A DNA stretch of 64,000 bases from Caenorhabditis remanei (Eukaryota; Nematoda; Chromadorea; Rhabditida; Rhabditidae): assembly GCF_010183535.1 (NCBI RefSeq), contig NC_071333.1:2666001-2730000 (forward strand). Direction: 5' to 3'. A model generated the notes under the pieces. It saw only the letters and a program-made list of their open reading frames with translations, made no database searches and was not told where the DNA came from. The position numbers and the translations under genes were made by a program. Each line of letters begins with the position of its first letter. The first letter of the stretch is position 1. Below, in pieces: positions 55,328 to 64,000 of the stretch.

Positions 55328-58300
55328 ATGCACACTCTCGCCCGTGAAAAACCGTTAGCCGCCGTGTTGTGTCCACAGTTTCAGGACTTGTATTGTGCCG
55401 CGTGTTTCGCTGAGCTCGACGTAAACGGAGAAACAGAAATTTTGATGTGTGATGACTGTTCAGAAGTCTCTTATTGTTCGCTCAAATGCCAGAGGCAGGA
55501 TTGGAGAAGTGTACATCAGGTAAGCGAATTGAATACTGCTATTATATTTTCGGAGACCTTTACATATATGACGAACAATACGGTTCAAAAGGTTATATAC
55601 TTTGCCTGTTTCAAGTGGAAAATGGTCAATTTTGACAGTGCATTTCGGTGTCACCTGATGGTCCGAAAAATTGTCTTTTGTATGGGTTGGACAGAGCAAA
55701 AATAGCACGTCATTTTTGTAGTTCACCATTTTTTTGTAGGGACACTACAATGAAAGTAACAGATGATCAAAGGCATTTCTCCCTGAAACCGACTAATTTC
55801 AGTGCTTATCAGCCAAATTTTAGAGCTTCTCACTTTGACAGCCTGTAACTTTCAATATATTGTCCCTACAAAAAAATGGTCTACTACAAAAATGATGTGC
55901 TCTTTTTGCTATATACTGTCCGAAGTAAAATTTGTCCGACAATCACGTGACACCGAAATACACTGTCAAAGTTGGTCGTTTTCCACTGAAAACATCCAAA
56001 GTTTATAATCTTTCGAGCGGTACTCTATATTCATTTTTCAGTTCGAATGCGAGATTTTGAGAGCTCAAAAAGCCAATCAGAAACCGATGACTACGACGAT
56101 GCGTCTGTGTATTCGAACTCTTCTCGTTACACTTCGCAATTCAGAACGTACTCCCAGTTTCAATGGAGCAATTATTGAGGATTTGGAGACAAGTGAGTTT
56201 TTCAAATCCATTTTCGCTGTTCTTGAACTAGTTATTTTTAGATTACAAAGAATACCGGTCCAGTCCATCTCACAACCAATTTCTCGGCGACATGGTGACA
56301 ATTATCAAAAGTGTTGGACATAGTTAGTATATCATCTTGTTAATCCCTCATCTCATTTTCAAATTCCTGACGTTTTCCCAAAATCCGTGGAAACCAATAA
56401 AATGATCGCCATTATCTGTACGGTTCTGTGCAATGCGTTCGGAATAATTGATGATAAACGGGCCGAGCCAATCGGAAGTGGACTGTTCGTTGGATTGGCT
56501 AAACATAACCATTCGTGTGCTTCCACGTCACATGTTGTGTTCGAGAAAAATCAAGTTTTACTCCGTGGACGAGACGCGGATTATTCCAAGAATGTGAGTT
56601 TTGTACGATTTTGTTTGGCGCAGCGACTGAATGGCTCACATCACTCTGCATGAGGAATGCGCAATCAAAACAACCAAAATTTGCAGTAGGACACGTTCGC
56701 ATTGCCTACAGTAATTTTCAACAAAAAAGTCACATTTTTATCGAGTGGTGCACAAAAAAGCTTGAAAATCCCGATTTCCCGAAGTTAGTTCTTAGAATGC
56801 ATATCCATTTTGTGAAGAGGAAGACATTTTGTATTATTTTGTGAATTTACATACTCTAATATTGCGTATTCGTGGTGCCATCGCGAGTTTTATGCAAAAT
56901 CAGTCCCCCAACGGCGCTGAGTTTTTCGGTATTATTTCAGTTCGATTTTCAGTTTTCGAAGTCGAAAAACTGTTTCTGAACAAAAACAAATTGAAAAGTG
57001 AAGAAAAAATAATGTAAACCATCTTCTTTTCTAGATTTGTCAAATTTTCGAAAATCGGATTTTTGCTAATCGCCGATTCTCAAGAAACATTGTTTTTTTA
57101 AAATTTTTATGACTTTCTGATGCTGTAAATGTTTGAAAATTTCAACATTATCCTGATTTCTACGATCGCCATGCGAGATATTATGCTAATGAGAGATACG
57201 CAGACGGTGGGAGAAATTTTTCTGCGAGCTCGTTCCTCGTGCCGAGTACTGAATGGCTGAAATGAAAATGAGCAAAATATTTTCAAATGCTCTCAAGAAA
57301 TTCCATATAATTTCAGACAACAATCTCGTATGTATCCCGAATGCTTCCAACTTCCGAACGACAAAAATCTATCAGAAATGTCCATTTCATCACGTGTCGA
57401 TGTGAAATGTGTAGAAATGATGATCTCGATTTCATTGGTTTAGCTTCCCGTTGTCAGACTATCAATTGTTCGGGAAATGTTAAAGGATCCAATCCTTGCG
57501 GAGTTTGCAAGAGACCAGCTGTAATTCCTATTGAGGAAGTACGTCCAATTCAAATAATTTCACTCAAATTCAAAACAATTTCTATTTCAGAGTGCCTCAT
57601 CAACATCAAAACTTATAGATATTCTTGATAACCTTCACAAATCGAATGAGTTCGACTCCACCACTCAATACGATTATCTCCAGAATCTTCGGAAAGAATA
57701 CATTCGGATTCTGGCAGATTGCAACGTGGCAATTCTTCAACTAGATGAACAAATCGCATATTGTGCAAGCGATTTGAAGAAGATTCCAGACAATTTGTCT
57801 GAGGTGGCTGTCAGAGGATGCCAACATTTTATGTAAGTTTTTCAAATGTTTCGTAGGAAACCAAGGCATTAGAGACGCGGCTTTCAAACTACCTATTAAT
57901 TTGGTTATAGGTATTTTTGACCACGGGGAGTACATTTTTGCAGTCGAAACCTGATGAGTGTCTCTGCGAACCGAGTTATGAGGCATTAAACTTTTCAAAT
58001 TGTTGAGCTGTTTCACATGGAATTCCAAATTGTCCTCATATACGCCACCGCGCGGTTCCATATGTGTTTTGCAACGGTTTACATGTGCTTGTACGTTCCA
58101 AAAACAAGAGTATCTTGCGTATACTACTTGCTGATTTAGAATTTCATGCTTAACAATTTAAAAAGTTTGAGAGCTCATAACTCGGTTCGCATAGACATTT
58201 TGCGTTTTGACTGCAGAAATGGACTCCCCGTAGTCGAAAGTACTTATAACAAAATTTATAGGTAGTTTGAAAGCCGCTTCACCAAAACCTTTCCTTGTCA

Positions 58301-58517
58301 GATAAAATTTTTTATTTCATCCTTCCATCTTTTCATTTTCAGCAACCGTCTTGGAATCGGCTCTCCAGAAGTGACACGTCGTCTTTATATTGCCTGCAAA
58401 TGTCTCTCTCGTCTTCCTTCTTCTCCATCTTCTGAAATTCATCAACTCGCCATTCAGTCCAGTATTCTGAGTCATGGAGAGGACCATTCAATCACTAAAT
58501 ATTTGCAACGGATGTAG
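55328..58517 (+). CDS. SMYD-like MYND/SET-domain protein, 7 exons, ~430 aa
   Basis: Exons 55328-55519, 56042-56192, 56242-56322, ~56364-56593, 57317-57538, 57591-57832 and 58343-58517. Exon 1 has a complete MYND zinc finger (C23-C26, C41-C44, C50-C54, H63 with W59). Exon 4 has the SET hallmark NHSC (~190-193), exon 5 TISYV, then a post-SET Cys cluster (CRCEMC; later CGVC). The C-terminal part is helical, as in SMYD proteins. The family transfers methyl groups from SAM to lysines of histones or other proteins. Exon 4 has no AG acceptor: the expected site reads TTTTCAAA, and no AG occurs between the preceding donor region and the exon. So either this allele is damaged or an error exists. Introns 1 and 6 hold fold-back elements. 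TTTCAG lies just before the ATG. Confidence 0.75.
55576..56028. mobile_element. fold-back element in intron 1 of the MYND/SET gene
   Basis: Arms with AATGGTCAATTTTGACAGTG and CACTGTCAAAGTTGGTCGTT; right tip CGAGCGGTACTC. It is a diverged member of the TACAGTACC family. Confidence 0.8.
57857..58310. mobile_element. ~450-bp fold-back element in intron 6 of the MYND/SET gene
   Basis: GGCTTTCAAACTACCTATTA/ATTTGGTTATAGGTA and its mirror with CTTATAACAAAATTTATAGG/TAGTTTGAAAGCCGC; both arms include CGAGTTATGAG-type words. A truncated relative is at 29697-29975. Confidence 0.85.
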
Positions 58518-60669
58518 AAAAAAAATGCATGCCACATGAGCATACTGTACTTGAGTTTTACTGTTCTTTAATATCCTCCTGTTTTCAAATGAAATAAACT
58601 CTTGTTCTGGCCAGATTTTTTTTAAATAGTCTTTCGAATTCACCCCCTAAAAACGGCCTCATGCGGCCTATTTTTCACACAGGAGGCCAAAAAAGAAGCA
58701 GAAAATTTGGTTCAAAAACTGAAAACTTATGCAGAGACCAGCTTTTGTACCAAAATTGTTGACCAAAGTTATCAATATTTTTAAAGCTCCGCCCACAAAA
58801 AAGGGAAGGTTATCTTCTTTGAGTTTTATAATTTACCTGGTATTGTCGAAATAAGCGTGACTCAGTTTTCTGTGCTCAAAATCGGGTTTTCTTCCCAGAT
58901 TGACCCCCCATCGAACGGAATTTTCCCAAGCCAAATTTTACCGTTTGAAAACGAGTTCATGCGAACCTATCTTACTTCAGGAGAGCAAAAGCAAAAATTA
59001 GCTTAGAGGCTTGAGAAAAATTTTCGGAAAATCGGATAATTGAAATTTTCTCCGAAAAAAAGTCAGAGAATCGTATATCCGAATTCAACAAAAACAGAGT
59101 TTGGAGTGCCGTCGATTTTTCTGAAATTTTACGAAATTTTCCGAAATTCTCCAAACCTTTCCGACGGATAATTTCTCCAAAAAAAAGTCGGAGAATTATC
59201 CGTCAGAGAAATTCTCCAAAAAAAAGAAGAGAATCGGAGAAGTCGGATATATACCGAATCTTTCTTTCATGTGATTTTGGTGTACTTATAAGAAATGCCC
59301 TGCTGTGCATCAGCGGGTAAGGTTGAAAAGAGGTGTATCTTTCAAGTTTCTTATTCACAAAATGTTAGAAAAAGTGGAAATCGGTATTGTTACCGACATG
59401 ATTTTAACTTCCCTCAACTGTTCCCCTCTCGAAATACATACTCCGCAAATTCAATTCTCCCTCTGTCAGATATCTGTTGAACTAACTTTCTGGCACTCTT
59501 CATTTCAGCCATGACAGAAAAAAATGGGTCCAATCGGACAATTAAAAAAGGAATTACTTATTTATAGTCAGTATCAGAGTCGCTTGATTTATGTTGAAAT
59601 AAACCGACTGGTCCTATTTTTTTTGTGTTTGATTAGAAAATCCGACCCCTCGACCTATTTATCTTCAGGCGGGGGAAAAAATCAGAAAAATTGGTTCAGA
59701 CATTCCAATGGAAAATTATCTAGAGACAAGCTTTTATACTAAAATTATTGACCAAAATCATCAACATTTTTGAAGCTCAGTTTTTTCGCCGTCCCGCAGC
59801 TGTCTCCCCGCGATTCCTGATTTTTTTTCACTTTTTTCGGTTTGATGTCTCCTACTGTCTATGTCTCTCTCTCTCTCCAAATTAACAGGAGCAATGTTTT
59901 AAAGACATTATTGACAGTATTCCCCACTCGCCTGTCCCCTCTTTTCTCGAAACCGCGAGTAGAATTTTGCATACTGTAGAATTTCACAAATCGAGTCTTC
60001 GAACTGATATGAATTGATTTGAAGATAGTGCAAGGAGCCAATCTGCAAGTGTGCATCTCTCGTATTCCTCCTATTTTCTAAACTTTTCGGTGTGACGTGA
60101 GCTCTGATGTATTGCTTGTTTGTACACATCATTACAGACTACCCTTTCTCTCTACCATAATCCGATATTCCCCGCTTCCCCTTATTTTTGTTCCTTCACA
60201 TTCTTCGTAAATAGTCTACCTGTTTCTTTTGTCCCTCTAAATTGACTGTTGGAACCTGCCCTGTCCTTTTTCAATGGTACAATCTCTTCTTTCTGATCAC
60301 TTTTTGCTTGAAAGTTTGAATTTTTCGAAATTAACTAATTTCAACTTTTCAATAAATTGTTCGGTTTGAATCTTTCCACTCTTCGGATATTGTTTAGACT
60401 CAAACACATTTCAAGACTTTCCCAAACCGCTGTTCTCCAAAAAGGCGCTGTTATATGACAGCTGTTCACACTGAGAAAACGCGCGAGAACGCCTCGTATA
60501 GCAATATTTATTTTTCGTTGCATTACCTTCTTTCGTTGTGTAATTATCCCACTGACCGTTCTCTAGAGCGCGTTTGCAATCTGCTATAGATTTTTTCAAC
60601 TGCACTATTGAGTTTTCTCATTTTACCCGCATCCACCACAAACTAAAATAATTCTCTAGTTTTTCAGAT
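58518..60669. mobile_element. intergenic stretch with repeats; no gene
   Basis: 59010-59260 is a fold-back of TTCTCCGAAAAAAAGTC/AGAATCGG words, related to 14048-14257. A diverged direct repeat links 58700-58795 and 59690-59785 (GAGACCAGCTTTTGTACCAA against GAGACAAGCTTTTATACTAA, then ATTGACCAAA). Pyrimidine-rich sequence lies at 59855-59880 and 60120-60260, possibly upstream of the CUT gene. No exon is supported. Confidence 0.55.
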
Positions 60670-62167
60670 ATGATTTCAAACAGGAATGTCGATAATCGAC
60701 ATACTGCCGAATACACGTTGACCGAATTAAAGAATGTCGAATACCCATTGGACACAGGTTGCAATGGAACTCATCAAATGAACCAAATATTGATTTCGTG
60801 TAATGAGAAGAATATGTTGATTGAGGAGAACAAGTTTGAAACAAGACCCACTCCATTTGGTTCGAAACAATTCCAAATTTATCAGGTTAGTTTTTTGACA
60901 GTAGGTGAAACATCATCGGAGTGTAAAACTGTTACAGTACCCGTTTTCGGGTGGCTGACCTTTTGCGCCGAATTTAGCGTGGGGTGGTTCTCTACCGTAC
61001 TTAAAAAAAATTTATCGAAAAAGTACGATTGAAATTCTAAACGAGACCCTCAGGGCTGCCTTTGGTGCAAGAGAATGCCACCTGGAAATAGCAAAAAATA
61101 ATTTTTAACTAATTTTTTAGAACGAGCATCTATATCAGAGTATATACGAAACAGAAATGAAGAAATTACACGGAGTTGACCACAAAATTGAGAAATCGTC
61201 AGTAATCGGTCAAAAGAGGAAACAGCCAGATATTGATGGTAAGTTCATTATAGAAGTTTTAACCAGAATTTTTCGACGGTATGAAAAAACGGTTTCATAA
61301 AACTGGCGTAACATACTTTTTTCAGAGCCTGACTATTCCATGGACTGTACGTCTTCTCCTCCATTACCTGCACGCTCAGATCCTTGTGCGATGCTCAAAA
61401 AGCTTACTAAACCAATCCCATCTCACATTCAAGTGGACAATCGAAAAACCGTCAGAGACATGAAAGAATGGTTTGGATTGCAGCACTGCACTATCAAATT
61501 TTTCTGCGATACTTTTCTAAATATCAATCCAAATCATTTGAGGAATCTTTTTGCTCAGCCAAGAGAGTTCCACGTTCTGAGAGAAGCAAAGCAAGTTTTC
61601 ATTAAAATGTATAATTGGTTGGAAATGTCGGATGATGAGAGAGCGAAGATGTTAAAGATGGATTTAAAGTCGGAGAGAAGCTCAGACTTCGAAACGATTT
61701 TGGATGAAAATGGTGAGTTATCAAAATCTTGTTCCCTCAACTTGACCGAAATACTTCCAGAGCCTCCGAAGAAAGTCATTCGGCTTGATTGTCCAACACC
61801 AAATCAATTGTTTTCAAGCCCAATAACTGCTGAAAAAGTTGCTGAGATAATGAACAAACCAGCAACCTACGTGAACACTAAAAAAGTTAGTAAAGACCTC
61901 AAGGAATGGTTGAGAAGCACTAAAACTTCACGCGAATGGTTCGCCACAACTATAATGGAACGAGCGAAGAGAACATTGAGGGATCATCTCAATAATCCAA
62001 AAGATTGGAATGATATGGTCAAAGGACAAGAGATATTTCTGAGAATGCATAACTGGATGGCGATTTCGGAGGAAGAACGACAGGCAATTCTAAGATTCTA
62101 TAGGATGGATGGTCGGGGAAGCGTTATTTCTATGGCTTCACCTGATGAGAGTTTTCGAAATCTCTAA
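60670..62167 (+). CDS. protein with two CUT domains and no homeodomain, 4 exons, 375 aa
   Basis: Exons 60670-60885, 61121-61238, 61326-61712 and 61761-62167; AATAAA at 62390. TTTTTCAG two bases before the ATG may be a trans-splice site. Two CUT domains are seen: ~147-222 (TVRDMKEWFGLQHCTIKFFC ... FIKMYNWLEMSDDERAKML) and ~276-352 (VNTKKVSKDLKEWLRST ... EIFLRMHNWMAISEEERQAI). CUT domains bind DNA and in ONECUT proteins sit before a homeodomain. Here the protein ends soon after CUT2, and no homeodomain is encoded before 63.5 kb. The first CUT lacks some usual residues, so it may bind DNA poorly. Intron 3 is 48 bp, divisible by 3 and without stops, so retention would simply add 16 residues. Probably a nuclear DNA-binding protein. 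Confidence 0.85.
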
Positions 62168-63097
62168 CAGAATATTTCCGAATTCAAAAAGTGATGATGA
62201 TTTGACTTTCTTTCTTATCATACAGATTTCGTCTCTTTAAATTTTAAATTATTGGATATTCCAAGTCTCTTACTTGTCTGAAAACACACTTTTCCCAAAT
62301 TTTTTTCCAAATTCCTGCTTAAATTTTGCAACTGTGTTTTCTTTCTGACTCTCAAATCTCAAATCTCATGTTGCCTCAAAGAAAATATCAATAAAGTTTC
62401 AGTGTCAGAAAATTATCGTTCTACACGAGGCGATGGCAAATATCAGTTTATTAATGAATGAACCATTCACTTTATAGTCGAATAAGCAACTAAGGGAATG
62501 ATGGGAAGAAAATAGACTGTTTTTTGATAGAGAGGGTAAAGAAATGGCAGAAAGGGAGAGAGTATAATATTGAAAGTACCGAGAGAGTAGCTATGTATGA
62601 GAAGAGGGAGAAGAAACAGTGTAGACTTTCTGACAACGAGTCTATGAGAAATAGCATGCGGAGAATGAGAGAGAGAGGGTACTTTTGGCCCGTCTCTCTC
62701 TCCCCCTCGGTGACGTGGGACACAGAAGATGAAAGCACTTGAATACTAGATTCGAGTACATCAGAGTTGTGCGGGAGTGATTTTTTCTTAAACGGACGTC
62801 GGAAGTCGGAACTGAAAAAAATGCCCGAAAGTAGATTTTTTTGCAAAAATTTTTTGAACTCCAAGAAAAATTTCATAAAATTCGCGTAAATCAGTGGGAT
62901 ATTGGTTTTTGGACAAAGAAAAGCCTATTTTCTGTCTTTTTTTAATCATTTTTCCATGTATTTCTGAGAAATGTATTCTTCCTAAATTTCACAGTTATAG
63001 AATGACAGAAGTTGGAAGTAAAAATTTTTATCCGGAAGTCGGAAGTCGAATGTTGGAATCCGATGGGACACAACATATTGAAATATTAGCAGCCCAC
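62168..63097. other. 3' flank of the CUT gene and CGGAAGTCGGA repeat
   Basis: Two blocks with GGAAGTCGGAA words (62795-62815 and 63040-63060) with AT-rich sequence between them look like the ends of a small element. 62520-62700 is purine-rich. No gene. Confidence 0.45.
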
Positions 63098-63347
63098 CCT
63101 TCTTACAGCTGCCCTCCACCGCAAACGAGAGTGTATCAGTGAGAGACGCAGAGTTTTTACTCGCGCTGACACAGATTTTCACAGTTTTTGCCATATTCTC
63201 GCTGCTTTTTATATCAATTTACAAAAAATAATGTGAAAAAACGCGAGAATAGGTCAAAAACTGTGAAAATTTGTATTGGCGCGACAAAAAACTCTGCGTC
63301 TCTCGTCGATACTCTTTCTTTTGCGGTGGGGCGTAGTTGTAGGGGCT
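63098..63347. mobile_element. ~250-bp MITE, second member of the CCGCAAACGAGAG family
   Basis: CAGCTGCCCTCCACCGCAAA/CGAGAGTGTATC on the left is mirrored by CTCTTTCTTTTGCGGTGGGG on the right; both arms include GACGCAGAGTTTTT. Related to 15426-15644. Confidence 0.82.
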
Positions 63348-63570
63348 ATTAGGGCATCTCAAATTAGAATCCTGAAAACTGATGGGAAAAATAATGGATT
63401 TCTGAAAAATAGAAAAGAAGGTATGATTCAATAGCGTAAAAACCTTGTTCAAAATCGAAAAATTAAAATCTTAGTTTAAAAAATCCAAATTTATTTCAAA
63501 ATGATAAATTAATTGACAAAAAGAAAACAAGAAATCAACATAATGAATATATCATTACAATATGAAAACA

Positions 63571-63880
63571 TCAACAAACATCAATTATGGATATTGTTGG
63601 CCGCGGGTTGAAGTCTTGACACAGTCCAATCTTTTTTAGCTCCTCATGAATTGCCTCGACAATCGCATGCACCATATTCACATTCTCTTGACTAATGCTC
63701 CGAGACCATTACAATGGAACACTTTCACTCCTGGATAAGCAGCTTTTTCGATACCGGTTTCTGAAAAAAAAAACACATATTTTTTTGAGAATCTTATGCT
63801 GAAAAACTCACTACAAATAGAAATAGATTTGCAAGTGGGGTCAGCTGTGACGAAGCGACGGAACTTTCTCCTCAATTTTG
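63571..63880 (-). pseudogene. 3' end of a minus-strand gene, frameshifted, unknown family
   Basis: On the minus strand an exon ending TGTA/GTGAGT (63880 to 63812; FRRFVTADPTCKSISIC) is followed, after an intron ending TTTTTTCAG at 63761, by TGIEKAAYPGVKVFHCNGLG. The frame then shifts by one base at GGAGCATTAG (~63698) into SQENVNMVHAIVEAIHEELK and runs to TGA at 63571. Both halves look strongly coding, so a one-base loss, a sequencing error or a missed junction is likely. The segment upstream (beyond 63880) also has an open coding-like frame. I do not recognise the protein. Confidence 0.5.
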
Positions 63881-64000
63881 TTCATCGAGAAATCGACAGT
63901 CTCCAGGTTTGGAATATTGCGACCCGACTTTAAATACATTTTAATTCCATTTCCGAGAATTGAAGTTTTGATGCCATTTTATCTAAAAGACGGAGTATTT

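Noticed and set aside
55600..58015. CTGTTTCA words (55606, 58007, also ~2806) as nematode piRNA promoters
   Set aside because: They are isolated, inside transposon arms, and lack the AT-rich context and spaced start expected for piRNA loci.

Overview
The window reads as Caenorhabditis-type nematode DNA. Introns are mostly short (about 45-60 bp) with TTTTCAG-like acceptors, genes are compact, the sequence is AT-rich, and several families typical of these worms are present (F-box/FTH proteins, a MYND/SET protein, CUT-domain proteins, a BEL/Pao retroelement, many small inverted-repeat transposons). The species cannot be fixed from sequence alone.

Layout. 1-9.3 kb is a 171-bp satellite array with higher-order structure, split by one 823-bp DNA transposon. 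9.3-19 kb is nearly gene-free: tRNA-like fossils, tandem repeats, at least six fold-back elements and a few decayed coding fragments. 19.2-21.1 kb holds a seven-exon Ser/Thr kinase gene. At 21.86-26.69 kb lies a rearranged BEL/Pao retroelement, flanked by two near-identical direct copies of 1,256 bp that contain the last two kinase exons. 27.9-33.2 kb holds a ~190-bp tandem repeat, an FTH-domain fragment, 21-bp minisatellites and an intact-looking five-exon pogo/Tc5-like transposase gene. 33-51 kb is dominated by a local family of small, fast-changing genes (35.2, 44.1 and 48.2 kb), an Arg/Pro-rich gene built from duplicated exons (39.2 kb), a two-finger C2H2 gene (42.4 kb), and repeated 3' flanks that link three of these loci. 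53.6-54.2 kb is a broken F-box gene, 55.3-58.5 kb a MYND/SET gene with one apparently missing splice acceptor, and 60.7-62.2 kb a gene with two CUT domains and no homeodomain. A frameshifted minus-strand gene end lies at 63.57-63.88 kb.

The most unusual signals are: (i) the retroelement structure, with one LTR between a 3' internal end and the gag leader, an inverted LTR copy cut where the transcript should end, and a 1,256-bp host duplication in place of a short target duplication; (ii) a roughly ten-fold excess of the pentamer GGACA through that element in all three codon frames; (iii) one ancestral exon pair read in different frames at 35.2 and 49.2 kb; (iv) a satellite whose larger 19-monomer duplication is older than the transposon inserted in it. 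Functions are inferred from motifs read by eye; no database search was possible.
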